DNA from: Desulfomicrobium sp. ZS1
GTDB lineage: Bacteria > Desulfobacterota > Desulfovibrionia > Desulfovibrionales > Desulfomicrobiaceae
DNA length: 64,000 nucleotides
Reading direction: 5' to 3'
NCBI RefSeq assembly: GCF_024204645.1
Contig: NZ_CP100351.1
Coordinates: forward strand, 3,684,001 to 3,748,000
Below, piece after piece: positions 52,569-62,894 of this stretch. The notes under the pieces are model-generated. The model did no database searches and was not told where the DNA came from. It was given only the letters and a program-made list of their open reading frames with translations. Every line of letters begins with the position of its first letter. Position 1 is the stretch's first letter. Made by a program: the position numbers and the translations under genes.

Positions 52569-53360
52569 CTAGATGCGTTCAGGCGTGATGGTGCCCCGTT
52601 TGCTGCTACGAATGAAGTCGATCAGTTTCATGACCTGCTGGAAGTTGCCCAGCTCCGTTTCAACTTGCTGCATGACTTCATTACGCTCCTGGTTGGAGCG
52701 CCAGATCAGCTTGTAGGCGGATTTCAGGGCATGAATTTCTTCCGAGGAAAAACCGTGCCTGCGCAACCCGATGAGATTGAGGCCTCGCAAGGTGGCGCGT
52801 TCGCCAACGGCCAGCATGAATGGGGGCACATCCTGGGCAACTCCGGTCTTTCCGCCGATGAATGCGAAGTCGCCGATGTTCACGAACTGGTGAACAGCCG
52901 AAAGGCCTCCCACGACCACTTCATTCCCGACAGTCACGTGCCCGGCCAAGGTCGCCGCGTTGGCCAGAACATTGTTGTCCCCGACCACGCAGTCGTGCGC
53001 GATATGGGAATAGGCCATCATCAGGTTGTCCGAGCCGACCTGGGTCATTCCTCCGCCACCTTCAGTGCCACGGTGAATGGTGGAGAATTCACGGATCTTG
53101 TTGCGGTCGCCAATGACAAGCGTGCTCTCTTCCCCGCCGAATTTCAGGTCCTGGGGTTCGCCGCCGACGCAGGCCATCGAATGCACATGGTTTTTGGTGC
53201 CCAGGGTCGTAAAGCGTTTGATCTGGGCTCCGGCGTCGATGATTGTCTCATCGCCGATGTGAACGCAGTCTTCGATAATGGCGAAGGGGCCGACCGTGAC
53301 TCCGGTGCCCAGGTACGCACCCGGATGAACAATTGCGGAGGGGTGTATGTTTGTTTGCAT
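52569..53360 (-). CDS. lpxA: UDP-N-acetylglucosamine acyltransferase LpxA
   Basis: The 263-aa trimeric left-handed beta-helix enzyme adds the first 3-hydroxyacyl chain in lipid A synthesis. It has hexapeptide repeats from IHPSAIVHPGAYLG, catalytic His in AYSHIAHDCVVGDNN, and the helical C-terminal domain. The start shares its A with the fabZ stop (TGATG). Acyl-chain length choice cannot be read with confidence. Confidence 0.96.
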   Translation of the reverse strand: MQTNIHPSAIVHPGAYLGTGVTVGPFAIIEDCVHIGDETIIDAGAQIKRFTTLGTKNHVHSMACVGGEPQDLKFGGEESTLVIGDRNKIREFSTIHRGTEGGGGMTQVGSDNLMMAYSHIAHDCVVGDNNVLANAATLAGHVTVGNEVVVGGLSAVHQFVNIGDFAFIGGKTGVAQDVPPFMLAVGERATLRGLNLIGLRRHGFSSEEIHALKSAYKLIWRSNQERNEVMQQVETELGNFQQVMKLIDFIRSSKRGTITPERI

Positions 53361-53827
53361 CAGTCCTCCCTAGGCACCACGGATGCGGTCAGGATGCCTT
53401 CGGCCACGACCTTTCCATCGACCATGGCCTTGCCGTTGGTCTTCCACATGCTCATCTTGTGGCGTTCGTAGGTGACGTGCAGATGCAGTTGGTCACCGGG
53501 AAACACGGGGCGCCGAAAACGGACTTTCTCCATGCCGGTGAAAAGAAAAATCTTGCCTACGGTGTCCGCCGGCGGAAGGCTTTTGATGACCATGATTCCG
53601 CCTGCCTGTGCCAGTGCTTCAAGAATGAGCACTCCGGGCATGACAGGGTAGGACGGGAAATGTCCCTGAAAAAAAGGTTCGTTGATGGATACGCTTTTGA
53701 TGGCGTGCACGGACTTCATGGGCTCGAAAGAGAGCACCCGGTCCACCAGCAGGAAGGGGTAGCGGTGTGGAAGCAGGTCCAAAATGTCCCGGCTTACAAT
53801 TTCGCCATTTTCAGGTTTGTTGATCAT
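53360..53827 (-). CDS. fabZ: 3-hydroxyacyl-ACP dehydratase FabZ
   Basis: The 155-aa hotdog dehydratase has catalytic His in GHFPSYPVMPGVLILEALAQAGG with the Glu later in the same motif, and LLPHRYPFLLVDRV near the N-terminus. It competes with LpxA/LpxD for 3-hydroxyacyl-ACP, so linkage balances fatty acid and lipid A synthesis. I chose the ATG 4 bp after the lpxD stop, after GGGTAATTCT; a longer frame overlaps lpxD. Confidence 0.95.
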   Translation of the reverse strand: MINKPENGEIVSRDILDLLPHRYPFLLVDRVLSFEPMKSVHAIKSVSINEPFFQGHFPSYPVMPGVLILEALAQAGGIMVIKSLPPADTVGKIFLFTGMEKVRFRRPVFPGDQLHLHVTYERHKMSMWKTNGKAMVDGKVVAEGILTASVVPRED

Positions 53828-53831
53828 AGAA

Positions 53832-54860
53832 TTACCCTTTGTTCGCAAGTTCTTCCCGGAGTGCGGCCAGTTCCTTTTCCAATCTGCCAAGGCGTCGTTT
53901 CATTTCCGGCAGCTTGGGCATGATGGCCGATGCCCGCAAAAAAGATCCATGAGGCATGACCGGGATGCCGCTCAAGTCCTGACCCGGCGGCACATCCTGG
54001 CCTACACCGGACTTGGCGCCGATTCGGCATCCGTCGCCCAGGTTCAGGTGCCCGGCGACTCCGACCTGTCCGGCCAAAACCACTCCGTCACCCAGGGTGG
54101 TCGATCCCGCGATGCCGACCTGTGACACAATGATGCAGTTTCGCCCTACCCGTACATTATGGCCGAGCTGGACCAGATTATCGATCTTAGTGCCGTGCCC
54201 CACGCGGGTTTCACCCAAAGCGGCCCGGTCTATAGTCGTGTTGGCGCCGATCTCGACATCGTCTTCGATCACGGTCCGTCCAATCTGGGGAAACTTTGTC
54301 ATTCCGGAGGCGGCCTGGGCAAACCCGAATCCATCGCTCCCCAGAACGGTGCCGGCATGCAGGATGACCCGTTTTCCGACCAGCGTGCCGGCCATGAGCG
54401 AACAGTTCGGATAGATAATCGTATCCTCGCCGACGCTGCAGTCTTCGCCGAGGTAGGAGCCGCTGAATATGCGAACTCCCGCGCCAACCTGCGCCCCCGG
54501 CCCGATGTAGACAAAAGGGGCAATGGCGGCGCTTGGGTCGATGCGCGCATCGTCGTGCACAAAGGCCAGAGGGCTTATGCCTTCAAAAGAGCCCTGAGGC
54601 TTGGCGAAAAGCTGAACGCTGCGGGCAAAATCAAGATAGGGATGAGCGCTGATCAGGCAGGGTTTGGAAGTCAAAGCCTGATCAGCGCTGACGAGGACTG
54701 CGCCGGCGCCGGTTGTTTCAAGTTGCGGTGCATATTTGGGGTTGGCCAGAAAGGACAGTTCGGACGCTGAAGCTTCGGCCAGGGTGTTGACCCCGGTGAT
54801 CTCGATGTCCTTGCCCTTCAAGGTCAAGCCCAAGTGGGATGCTATTTCGGAAAGAAGCAT
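53832..54860 (-). CDS. lpxD: UDP-3-O-acyl-glucosamine N-acyltransferase LpxD
   Basis: The 342-aa enzyme adds the second 3-hydroxyacyl chain to the lipid A precursor. The N-terminal uridine-binding domain (1-100) precedes a left-handed beta-helix with catalytic His in [14 protein letters not shown], and a C-terminal coiled helix ([22 protein letters not shown]). It lies 11 bp after ompH. Confidence 0.96.
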   Translation of the reverse strand: MLLSEIASHLGLTLKGKDIEITGVNTLAEASASELSFLANPKYAPQLETTGAGAVLVSADQALTSKPCLISAHPYLDFARSVQLFAKPQGSFEGISPLAFVHDDARIDPSAAIAPFVYIGPGAQVGAGVRIFSGSYLGEDCSVGEDTIIYPNCSLMAGTLVGKRVILHAGTVLGSDGFGFAQAASGMTKFPQIGRTVIEDDVEIGANTTIDRAALGETRVGHGTKIDNLVQLGHNVRVGRNCIIVSQVGIAGSTTLGDGVVLAGQVGVAGHLNLGDGCRIGAKSGVGQDVPPGQDLSGIPVMPHGSFLRASAIMPKLPEMKRRLGRLEKELAALREELANKG

Positions 54861-54871
54861 TGCCCGCTCTG

Positions 54872-55387
54872 TTATTTGCCGCGCATGGCTTTGTTGAGTT
54901 CCGCCATGATGGCGTTTGTGAGGTCAACGCTTTCTTGGCCATAGATCACTCCGCTGGCCTGCTTGTCGAAAATGGCCGTGTAGCCGTTTTTCTTTCCGTA
55001 ATTTTCAATCACTTCCAGAAGCTTGTCGATGATGGGCTTTGAAAGGTTCTGCTCGGCCTGCTGCAGCTTGCGCTGGTAGCTCTGTCCCATGTCCTGGAAG
55101 TCACGCACTTTGCGCTTGTATTGCGTTTCCTTGTCAAGTTTGGCTTCCTGGCTGAGCATCATGGACTGTTTCTGCAGCTCGTCTTTGAGCGTGTCCAGTG
55201 ACTTTTTCTGTGTATCAAGGTTGTCCTTCATGTCCTTGAATTGGGACTTGAGCTGCTCCATGGCCTTAGAGCCGGGTTCGGACTTGGCGATGACCGTCTT
55301 CATATCAATAAAACCGATTTTGGTTTCGGCACCTGCTGTCAGGGCCAGGCAAAGCACGAAAAAGATTGTCAGGATAAATGTACGCAT
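54872..55387 (-). CDS. ompH: OmpH/Skp-family periplasmic chaperone
   Basis: The 171-aa protein has a signal peptide ([20 protein letters not shown], cleaved before ETK) and a long central coiled coil (residues ~45-125), as in Skp. It would hold unfolded outer-membrane proteins for delivery to BamA, encoded just upstream. The ATG follows TGAGGAGTTTTCC. 39 bp from the bamA stop. Confidence 0.93.
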   Translation of the reverse strand: MRTFILTIFFVLCLALTAGAETKIGFIDMKTVIAKSEPGSKAMEQLKSQFKDMKDNLDTQKKSLDTLKDELQKQSMMLSQEAKLDKETQYKRKVRDFQDMGQSYQRKLQQAEQNLSKPIIDKLLEVIENYGKKNGYTAIFDKQASGVIYGQESVDLTNAIMAELNKAMRGK

Positions 55388-55426
55388 GGAAAACTCCTCA
55401 CCAATAATGTGTAATTTGTCTTGTGG

Positions 55427-58114
55427 TTAAAAAAACTGTCCAACAGAGAATTCGAAACGACCTTTTCTTTCGTCATCAACTTCGACCGTGTCCAGGGGGA
55501 AGCCGTACTCCAGTCGCAACGGACCCAGAGGCGAGTACCAGCGCACGCCGGCTCCGACGCTCTTATAGAGGTCCATGTCGACGGATTCATCATCATCCCA
55601 CGTCTTGCCGGCGTCGAAGAAGACCAGACCTACTATGCCCATCTCCTTGTGCAGTGGCACAAGGTATTCCGCGTTGAAGAAAAAGCTCTTGTTGCCGCCT
55701 TTCTCGTCGCCTTCGTCATAGCCGTCCTGTCCTTCCACTTGGTCGTAGACGGGCGAGATGGTGCGTTCCTTGTAACCTCGCACCGAATTCATGCCTCCGA
55801 GATAAAAGCGCTCGAAAGGCGGAATGCGGTCGCTGCCGTTTTTCATCACGTATCCTGCCTGGGCGTGCAGGTGGATGATGGTTTCCAGGAAAATAGGATA
55901 GTAATGGTTTGCGTCGGTAATGTATTTGACGAAATCATCATCGCCGCCAATCAGACCTCCTGCGTATTCCACGGAAAATTGGTGGGTTGTTCCTTTGCTG
56001 GGGTTGATGCGCCTGTCCGTCGTATCTCGTTTGATGGATGCGTACAGGGCACTGGCCCAGTTTTGTCCTTCGATGTCTTTAATGACCTTGTCCGCGTCGT
56101 CATCGATATCTTCGATGGTGTAACGCTCAAGGCGGTAATTCCAGGAGAGGTTGGTGTATTCACCAAGCGGGTATCCAAAGAGCAGGCGGGAGCCCATGGC
56201 CTGCTTGTCGTAATCCGAATACTCGTTCATCGTGTTGTAGAGGCTGACGCCGACACCAAGATCCGTGTCGTCATAATGCGGGTTCCAGAACGTGGCGGTG
56301 TAGTCGGCTGACTTGGCGCTGATGGTGCCTGTGAATCCAAGCTGATAGCCCATGCCGAAGAGGTTGCGCTCCTGCACCTGTCCCGAGAAAAATACCTGTG
56401 AATAGCTGGAGTAGCCCACGCCGGCGGAGAACTGCCCCGTGGGTTTTTCCTTGACCTTGACCCGCAGGTCAAGAGCGCTGGGATTGGCCGTTGGCTCCGG
56501 AGTGACTTCAACGGTTTCGAAGAAATCGAGCTTATTGAGGCGAGCATTGGACCTGCGCAACAGGGATCCATCGAACATGTCTCCATCGACCAGGCGCATT
56601 TCACGGCGGATGACGTTGTCCCTGGTCTTTGTGTTGCCCTCGATCAGGACACGGTTGATGGAGATTTTGTTGCCCTTGGACAAGATGTACGTGATATCAA
56701 GCTGTTTTTCTTCTTCGTTGCGAGCCATGTTCACATCGGCTTCGGCGAAGGCGTAACCAAAGTTGGAGTAGTGCTCCACGAGCTTCTGCAGGTCGGAGCG
56801 CAGCACGGAGCGATCAAAAAATTCATTTTCCTTGGCCAGGTCGTCCATGGCGATGACGTTATTCAGGTTTTCGGGGGCGGCGATCATCTCCCCTTCGTAC
56901 TTGACGGAGGCCACCGTGTAACGCTCTCCCTCCTCGACCTGGAAGGTGACGGTGATACCGTCGTCCAGGTAGCTGACTTCGGGCTGGCCGACCTTGGCGT
57001 TCAAAAATCCGCGATTGCCGTAATAGGCTTCAAGGGCCGCTGCGTCACGGTCCAGAATTTCTTCGCGCAGCACTCCCGTTCCCGTCATCCAGGAAAGCAT
57101 GCCACGCTCGGTCAAGGCCAGTTCGTCCTTGAGATCATCAGGGTCGAGCTGCTTGGCGCCCTGAATGACGATGTCCGTCACGTAGAGCTTTTTGCCTTCC
57201 TTAACGAGGATGTTGAGTCGCGCGCGCTTGGCGTCGGCCTGGGTCAAGGTGTAGTCGACCTCGGCGTTATAGAAGCCGTCCTTGCGGTACAGTTCGCGTA
57301 TCTTGCCCATATCATCCGCCAGGACCCGGGGGTTCAGGACTGCCCCGGTCTTGGTGGCGATGGTCGCCAACAGGTCGTCGGCGTCAAGCTCCTCCGCCCC
57401 TTCAACGCTTATAGCTGAAATGAGCGGTTTTTCCTTGACGTTTATGACCAGACGTTTGCCTTCGGCAGTGTCTTCCAGGGCGATGGAGATGTCGTCGAAA
57501 TATCCAAGTTCGTAGAGGCTTTTGAGTTCCGTGTTGACGGCTTTGGGGTCGTATACGTCACCGGGCTGAATCTTCAGCCGCATGAGCACCACGTCATCAT
57601 CGAGGATCTCGTTTCCACGTACGTCTATGGATGCGATCCGGTCTGTCTGCTGCACGCCGTTTTGGATCTTGGCCGCGGTTTCCTCAATGGCCGGAAGGAT
57701 GTTGATCACGCCCTCTTTGACCACGAAAAAGGGTATGGGCTCGCGGACGCCGAAAGCCTCCACAAGCCGGGTGTCGATGCTGATGTTCTCGCCGACCTGG
57801 CTGAAGCTGCCGTAGACGGCGTAAGCCGCTCCGGAGAGCAGCGCCATGTCCTTGGCAGTTCCAAGATCCAGATATTCAACCTGTTGTTCTTGCAGGATCC
57901 GCATGGTTTCCTCTTGCGGGATCACTTCCAGTCCCAGAGCCGTCAGGCGATCCTGAAGCAGCTTGGGCAGGCTCTCCTCCAGATAGGCCAGGTCCGGTGC
58001 CGCGTTCACGGCAAATGGCAGCACTATGACCTTTTTCGTCGGTTCGGCGAACCCGGGGTGGGCGCAGAAGAGACACAAGAGAGCAATCAGGCACAAGAGG
58101 ACATTACGTTTCAT
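55427..58114 (-). CDS. bamA: outer-membrane assembly factor BamA with extra N-terminal TolB/CsgG-like domain
   Basis: The 895-aa protein starts with a signal peptide (MKRNVLLCLIALLCLFC...GFA). Residues ~25-150 form an alpha/beta domain (KKVIVLPFAV..., LSGAAYAVYGSF, ISIDTRLVEAFG) resembling TolB-N/CsgG/LpoB-type domains; this is not part of classical BamA. Five POTRA repeats follow (about 155-580). The 16-strand barrel carries VRGYKE in place of VRGF and ends in Phe (GQFF). It inserts beta-barrel proteins in the outer membrane. The ATG after GGAGAATTGT overlaps the lolD end by 11 nt. Confidence 0.95.
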   Translation of the reverse strand: MKRNVLLCLIALLCLFCAHPGFAEPTKKVIVLPFAVNAAPDLAYLEESLPKLLQDRLTALGLEVIPQEETMRILQEQQVEYLDLGTAKDMALLSGAAYAVYGSFSQVGENISIDTRLVEAFGVREPIPFFVVKEGVINILPAIEETAAKIQNGVQQTDRIASIDVRGNEILDDDVVLMRLKIQPGDVYDPKAVNTELKSLYELGYFDDISIALEDTAEGKRLVINVKEKPLISAISVEGAEELDADDLLATIATKTGAVLNPRVLADDMGKIRELYRKDGFYNAEVDYTLTQADAKRARLNILVKEGKKLYVTDIVIQGAKQLDPDDLKDELALTERGMLSWMTGTGVLREEILDRDAAALEAYYGNRGFLNAKVGQPEVSYLDDGITVTFQVEEGERYTVASVKYEGEMIAAPENLNNVIAMDDLAKENEFFDRSVLRSDLQKLVEHYSNFGYAFAEADVNMARNEEEKQLDITYILSKGNKISINRVLIEGNTKTRDNVIRREMRLVDGDMFDGSLLRRSNARLNKLDFFETVEVTPEPTANPSALDLRVKVKEKPTGQFSAGVGYSSYSQVFFSGQVQERNLFGMGYQLGFTGTISAKSADYTATFWNPHYDDTDLGVGVSLYNTMNEYSDYDKQAMGSRLLFGYPLGEYTNLSWNYRLERYTIEDIDDDADKVIKDIEGQNWASALYASIKRDTTDRRINPSKGTTHQFSVEYAGGLIGGDDDFVKYITDANHYYPIFLETIIHLHAQAGYVMKNGSDRIPPFERFYLGGMNSVRGYKERTISPVYDQVEGQDGYDEGDEKGGNKSFFFNAEYLVPLHKEMGIVGLVFFDAGKTWDDDESVDMDLYKSVGAGVRWYSPLGPLRLEYGFPLDTVEVDDERKGRFEFSVGQFF

Positions 58115-58781
58115 ACAATTCTCCGGAACGCAGCTCCAATGTGCGATGCATGCATTGGGCAAGTTCAGCATTGTGGGTAACGATGACCAGGGTGACTCCC
58201 TGATCCTTGTTCAGATGCAATAAAAGATCGTTGACTTCCCGACCTGTCCGTTCATCAAGGTTTCCGGTAGGTTCGTCGGCAAGCACAACGGCGGGCTCAA
58301 GCAGAATGGCCCGGGCAATGGCCGCCCGTTGTCTCTCTCCCCCGGACAGAGTGGTTACCCTGTGATGGCGTCGATGCGCAAGCCCCACCCGCGACAAAGC
58401 CGCGTCGGCCTTTTCCAGGACCAGCCCCCGGGCCACTCCGCCGATGATGCCGGGCATGGCCACGTTTTCCCGCGTCGAGAATTCGGGAAGCAGGTGGTGG
58501 AACTGGAAAACAAAACCCATGTTCTTGTTGCGAATACGGGCCCGTTCTTTCCAGCCTAGGGTCGAAATGTCGGCTCCGTTGAACAGGATGGAGCCGCTCG
58601 AAGGCACGTCCAGGGTGCCCATAAGCTGCAACAGGGTACTCTTGCCCGATCCCGAAGCCCCGATGATGGCCAGGGAATCTCCACCAAGCACGGTCAGGTC
58701 AACGCCGGAAAGTACGGAGATGGTTTCCTCGCCCTGTTCGTAGGCCTTGCCAACGTTTTGCAGGCGATAGACTTCACTCAT
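58104..58781 (-). CDS. lolD: lipoprotein-releasing ATP-binding protein LolD
   Basis: The 225-aa ABC ATPase has Walker A GASGSGKSTLL, Q-loop QFHHLLPEFS, signature LSGGERQR, Walker B VVLADEPTGNLD and the H-loop His in VTHN. It powers release of lipoproteins from the inner membrane. The start overlaps the lolC/E stop by 8 nt, which fixes it; an in-frame extension lies in the upstream gene. Confidence 0.95.
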   Translation of the reverse strand: MSEVYRLQNVGKAYEQGEETISVLSGVDLTVLGGDSLAIIGASGSGKSTLLQLMGTLDVPSSGSILFNGADISTLGWKERARIRNKNMGFVFQFHHLLPEFSTRENVAMPGIIGGVARGLVLEKADAALSRVGLAHRRHHRVTTLSGGERQRAAIARAILLEPAVVLADEPTGNLDERTGREVNDLLLHLNKDQGVTLVIVTHNAELAQCMHRTLELRSGELYET

Positions 58782-60003
58782 AGCGTAGCGCCTCGGTGGG
58801 GTGCATTTTCGCGGCTTGGCGGGCCGGGTACAGGGTGGCCAGGAAGCACAGCGCCATGGCCGCGACGGCGATGAGGGACATGTCAAGAAGTTCTATTTTC
58901 ACAGGCAGATGGTCCAGATAATAGACATCGGCCGGAAGCTTGATGAATTGGTATTTTTCGAGCAGGGAGCAGATCGCAAGTCCCAATCCAAATCCGATAC
59001 TTGTGCCCACGGCCCCGATAAGCGAGCCCTGCAAAATGAAAATGTTTCGGATCTGGGGGGGCGTTGCGCCAAGAGCCATAAGCACGGCGATGTCCTTGGT
59101 TTTTTCCATGACCATCATGACCAGGGTGGTGATGATGGAAAAGGACCCCACCAACACGATCATGATCAAAATGACCGCCATGGCCGTCTTTTCGAGCTTC
59201 AGCGCCGCAAAGAGGTTCTGGTTCATCTCAATCCAGTTGCGCGAGTACAAGGGGAAGCCGCCCAGTGCCCGGACCAGCGCTTCTCCAATTTTCTGCACGC
59301 CGTCTATGTCCGAGACCTTGTATTCGATTCCGGTCACGAAATCGTCTTCAAAGCCCAGGATCTTCTGGGCTTCGGGGATGGATACGAAGGCCAGAGACGA
59401 GTCGTATTCGAACATGCCCGAACTGAAGATGCCGACCACGTTGAAGAAAACGATCTTCGGAGAAAATCCGGCGGCGGATTTCTTTCCGCTTGGCGCGAGC
59501 AGGCTGAGCCTGCTGCCGAGGGTCAGGCCCAGTCTGCTTGCCAGTTCCTTGCCGATGACGATGCCGGGGATGTTGCCCCCATCGCCCAGGCTTGCGAGGC
59601 TGCCGCTGACCATGTCCTTTTCCACGGTCAGGACCGATCCGGCGGTTTGCGGATCGATGCCTCGCAGAACCACTCCTTTGACCCCCGAAGGAGTGGAGAG
59701 CATGACTTCGTAGTAGATGAACGGCGTGGCGGCGACCACGCCATCGACCTGCAGGCTTTTTTGCACCAGAGGGTCGTAGTTGCCAATGGTCTGTTTGACC
59801 GAGCCGAGAATGAGGTGGGAGTTTATGCCCAGAATCTTGTCGCGCAGGTTTTCGCTGAACCCGTTCATGACCCCGAGGACCACGATGAGAGAGGCCACGC
59901 CAATGGCCACGCCCAGCACCGAGATGAGCGAGATGACGGAAATGAAGGCCTGCCTGCGGCGGGCCAGAAGATATCGCAGGGAAACGAACAATTCAAAGTG
60001 CAT
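58774..60003 (-). CDS. lolC: lipoprotein-releasing system permease (LolC/LolE)
   Basis: The 409-aa permease has the MacB/LolE layout: one N-terminal helix (FISVISLISVLGVAIGVASLIVV), a large periplasmic domain (45-265), and three C-terminal helices with the coupling region EKTKDIAVLMALGATPPQI. Only one such gene occurs here, so the complex may be a homodimer, as in species with a single LolF. 52 bp separate it from lysS. Confidence 0.93.
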   Translation of the reverse strand: MHFELFVSLRYLLARRRQAFISVISLISVLGVAIGVASLIVVLGVMNGFSENLRDKILGINSHLILGSVKQTIGNYDPLVQKSLQVDGVVAATPFIYYEVMLSTPSGVKGVVLRGIDPQTAGSVLTVEKDMVSGSLASLGDGGNIPGIVIGKELASRLGLTLGSRLSLLAPSGKKSAAGFSPKIVFFNVVGIFSSGMFEYDSSLAFVSIPEAQKILGFEDDFVTGIEYKVSDIDGVQKIGEALVRALGGFPLYSRNWIEMNQNLFAALKLEKTAMAVILIMIVLVGSFSIITTLVMMVMEKTKDIAVLMALGATPPQIRNIFILQGSLIGAVGTSIGFGLGLAICSLLEKYQFIKLPADVYYLDHLPVKIELLDMSLIAVAAMALCFLATLYPARQAAKMHPTEALRYE

Positions 60004-60055
60004 GGGTTCTCGCTCTAGAAAGACCGGTGCCGACCGAGTCGTGGCTCGGTCGGGC

Positions 60056-61564
60056 CTAGCCGGTGATTTCGGGCCGCAGCAGCGGGAAGAGGATGACTTC
60101 CCGGATGGACGGAGAATCCGTCAGCAGCATGACCAACCGATCAATGCCGATGCCCTGCCCGGCAGCAGGAGGCATGCCGTATTCCAGGGCGCGGATGTAG
60201 TCTTCGTCCATGGCGTGGGCTTCGTCGTCACCGGCGGCTTTTTCCCGCACCTGTTCCTCGAAGCGATCCTTCTGGTCATACGGATCGTTCAGTTCGGAAA
60301 AGGCATTGGCCATTTCTTGCCCGCAGATGAACAGTTCGAATCGATCCGTGATTTCGGGATTCGCATCGTTCTTGCGGGACAGGGGGGATATGTCTGTCGG
60401 ATAGTGATAAATGAAGTGCGGCTGGATCAGCTTGGGCTCGACCAGATTGTCGAAGAGCTTGGCCTGGAGCTTTCCCAGCTTTTCCTTGGGGTGCACGGCC
60501 TCGCCCAATTTCTGGGCCAGATCCTTGCACTTGTCGTAATCGCGGTAAATTTCAGGGGATACGCCGCCGATGATTTCCAGGGATTCGTGGAAAGGCATGC
60601 GCACCCAGCCATCCTGAAGGTCAATGACATTGCCCTGATACTCCACCAGATGGGTCCCGCAGACGGACTTGGCCAGGCCGCAAAGGAGCTCCTGGGTCAG
60701 GTCCATGAGGTCGACGAAGGTCGCATACGCCCAATAGAATTCGATCATGGTGAATTCGGGATTGTGGCGGGTGTCGATGCCCTCGTTGCGGAAATTGCGG
60801 TTGATCTCGTAGACCCGGTCAAATCCGCCCACAAGCAAGCGCTTGAGGTAAAGCTCGGGAGCGATGCGCAGAAAAAGGTCCATGTCGAGGGCGTTGTGGT
60901 GCGTGCGGAAGGGCTTGGCCGTGGCGCCGCCGGCGATGGGCTGCATCATGGGTGTTTCTACTTCCAGGAATCCGCGCTCGTTCAGGAAATTGCGGATGAA
61001 CTGCACGATGGCCGTGCGCCTGCGGAAAATGTCACGGGCCCGGTCGTTGACCAAGAGGTCCACGTAGCGTTGGCGGTACCGCGTTTCGACATCTTTCAGG
61101 CCGTGGTATTTTTCCGGCAGCGGACGCATGGACTTGGACAAGAGGCGCACCGCAGTGGATTTTATGGTCAATTCCCCGGTCTTGGTGCGAAAAAGGGTGC
61201 CGCTGACACCGACGATGTCGCCGATCTCGAATTTTTTGAACACGCCATAGTGTTCAACGCCAAGATCATCGCGCTGGGCGTAAACCTGGATTTTGCCGCT
61301 GGTGTCCTGAATATGAAAGAATGTCGCCTTGCCAAAGGAACGATGGGCCATGATCCGGCCGCACAGAGCAAAGGTCAGGTTTTCCTGGAGGAGGACATTT
61401 TCGTCCTTTTCTCCATGCGCCTCAAGAACGTCGCCGATTTCTGCAGAGCGGCGAAAATCATTGGGATATAAAGGGATGCCCGCATCAAGCAGAAACTGCG
61501 CCTTTTCCTTGCGGTGGCGAAGCAGTTGCTTTTCGCTTGGGACATTGGTCTGGTCTTTTGTCAA
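60056..61564 (-). CDS. lysS: lysyl-tRNA synthetase (class II)
   Basis: The 502-aa synthetase has an N-terminal OB-fold ([21 protein letters not shown]), class II motif 2 ([18 protein letters not shown]) and motif 3 ([11 protein letters not shown]). I chose a TTG start, 8 nt after CGGAGACTTTCC; the longer ATG frame would add 11 residues and lacks such a site. It opens the long reverse operon of envelope genes, an association with lolCD also seen in relatives. Confidence 0.94.
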   Translation of the reverse strand: MTKDQTNVPSEKQLLRHRKEKAQFLLDAGIPLYPNDFRRSAEIGDVLEAHGEKDENVLLQENLTFALCGRIMAHRSFGKATFFHIQDTSGKIQVYAQRDDLGVEHYGVFKKFEIGDIVGVSGTLFRTKTGELTIKSTAVRLLSKSMRPLPEKYHGLKDVETRYRQRYVDLLVNDRARDIFRRRTAIVQFIRNFLNERGFLEVETPMMQPIAGGATAKPFRTHHNALDMDLFLRIAPELYLKRLLVGGFDRVYEINRNFRNEGIDTRHNPEFTMIEFYWAYATFVDLMDLTQELLCGLAKSVCGTHLVEYQGNVIDLQDGWVRMPFHESLEIIGGVSPEIYRDYDKCKDLAQKLGEAVHPKEKLGKLQAKLFDNLVEPKLIQPHFIYHYPTDISPLSRKNDANPEITDRFELFICGQEMANAFSELNDPYDQKDRFEEQVREKAAGDDEAHAMDEDYIRALEYGMPPAAGQGIGIDRLVMLLTDSPSIREVILFPLLRPEITG

Positions 61565-61643
61565 GGAAAGTCTCCGTATCGGGAATAAAGGCGTCAAACA
61601 AGCTAATTCGGGTATTGGAAATTGGACCTGTCGTCAAGAAAAG

Positions 61644-62474
61644 TCAATGCCCGGGAGGTGGCGCTAGATCAGGAAATCCGCCGATTTGGAGTCTTTTTGC
61701 CAAGCGTGCCCCGTTCTCGAAGACCTTTTCCGCAGGCAGGCCGATTCCGTTCAAAAGCAGAGCCAAGGCTGTTTGCTGCGTGCCCGGGGCGAAGAGGGGG
61801 TAATCGCTGCCGAAAAGGATGCGTTCGGGGTCATGCCGCTTCAGGATGGCCTCAAATGCCGAATCCGGAATGACTCCCGGGCAGCACGACGTATCCATAT
61901 ATACATTACGGCCGGCGAGGTGGGCGAGGGTCTCTTCCCAAAGGTAAAGCCCGCCCAGATGAGCGGCGATGACCGTAAGGTCCGGGAAACGTTTCAAGAC
62001 CATGGCCAAGTCGCGCGGACGGGACATGGTCGCGCCTGCCTCTCTGACCGGACCCATGTGGATCATGATTGAGAACCGCCCTTGCGCGGCTTCCCAGAGG
62101 GAATCCCAGCGGGGAGAATCCAGCGCGATCCCGGAAAGATCGGGGTGAATCTTGAGTCCCCGGATGCCGTTTCGTTCCAGGCGGTCCAGTTCGGATTCCC
62201 AGGCCGGGTGGTCCGGGTGAACCGTGCCAAGGGGGATGAGCCTCGGGTGTGCACGGCGCAAAGAGAGCATCCATGAATTGGCCGGAATCATCTGGTCCGG
62301 GCGCAGGGCGGCGGTAAAACACAGCGCATGGGACAGGCTGGCACGGTCCAGGTGCTGGAGGAGATCTTCGGCCGTGCCGTCTCCGGCCGGCCGCAGCCCA
62401 AGGTCGCGACCGATGGCCGCGGCAAGCTTGGGCGCTATTTTCGGCGGGAAAACATGGGTGTGGCAGTCGATCAT
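61644..62474 (-). CDS. amidohydrolase-family protein (TIM-barrel, ACMSD-like)
   Basis: The 276-aa metal-dependent hydrolase/decarboxylase has the N-terminal metal motif DCHTHVFPP, Lys/Asp in GIRGLKIHPDL, His in VIAAHLGG, and the catalytic Asp in ILFGSDYP. This matches the amidohydrolase-2 family. The exact reaction is unknown. It lies 6 bp after the ybgC-like gene and forms a unit with the phosphoglycerate mutase. Confidence 0.88.
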   Translation of the reverse strand: MIDCHTHVFPPKIAPKLAAAIGRDLGLRPAGDGTAEDLLQHLDRASLSHALCFTAALRPDQMIPANSWMLSLRRAHPRLIPLGTVHPDHPAWESELDRLERNGIRGLKIHPDLSGIALDSPRWDSLWEAAQGRFSIMIHMGPVREAGATMSRPRDLAMVLKRFPDLTVIAAHLGGLYLWEETLAHLAGRNVYMDTSCCPGVIPDSAFEAILKRHDPERILFGSDYPLFAPGTQQTALALLLNGIGLPAEKVFENGARLAKRLQIGGFPDLAPPPGH

Positions 62475-62480
62475 GCGAGT

Positions 62481-62894
62481 CTAGCCGAACAGGGCGGAGA
62501 GCCAGTCCGGCACGCGGACAGGCTTGCCTTGGGCGTTGACCACCGCGTGTTGGGTCGAACCCCGGGTCAGGACCGTGCTCTGATCCGCATTGGTGATTTC
62601 ATAGACAAAGCTGAGGCTGGCTCGCGACTGACCGGCCAGACCGGTGCGGATGTGGATGATTTCGTCGTAGCGGGCGGACGCAAGATAACGGCATGCGGCT
62701 TCGCGCACCGGCAGGAAGATGCCGCGCTCCTCCACAGTCGCATAGCTGAAACCCAGGCTGCGGATCAGTTCGCTGCGACCGCGTTCGAAGAGGTGCAGAT
62801 AGTTGGCATAATAGACCACGCCCATGGCGTCGGTTTCTCCATAGGAGACGCGGTGGGCGAGGCGGCACGAGGGTTGTGGAAAGTCGGCCTTCAT
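62481..62894 (-). CDS. YbgC-like acyl-CoA thioester hydrolase
   Basis: The 137-aa hotdog thioesterase has the YbgC/4HBT motif VSYGETDAMGVVYYANYLHLFERGR with the catalytic Asp near residue 22. It would hydrolyse acyl-CoA thioesters; in other bacteria YbgC is linked to the Tol-Pal cluster, not seen here. The ATG overlaps the stop of the upstream mutase (ATGA). Confidence 0.9.
   Translation of the reverse strand: MKADFPQPSCRLAHRVSYGETDAMGVVYYANYLHLFERGRSELIRSLGFSYATVEERGIFLPVREAACRYLASARYDEIIHIRTGLAGQSRASLSFVYEITNADQSTVLTRGSTQHAVVNAQGKPVRVPDWLSALFG

Noticed and set aside
59780-61471. Forward open frame of 563 codons over lysS
   Set aside because: LysS motifs are unambiguous on the reverse strand; this is a shadow.
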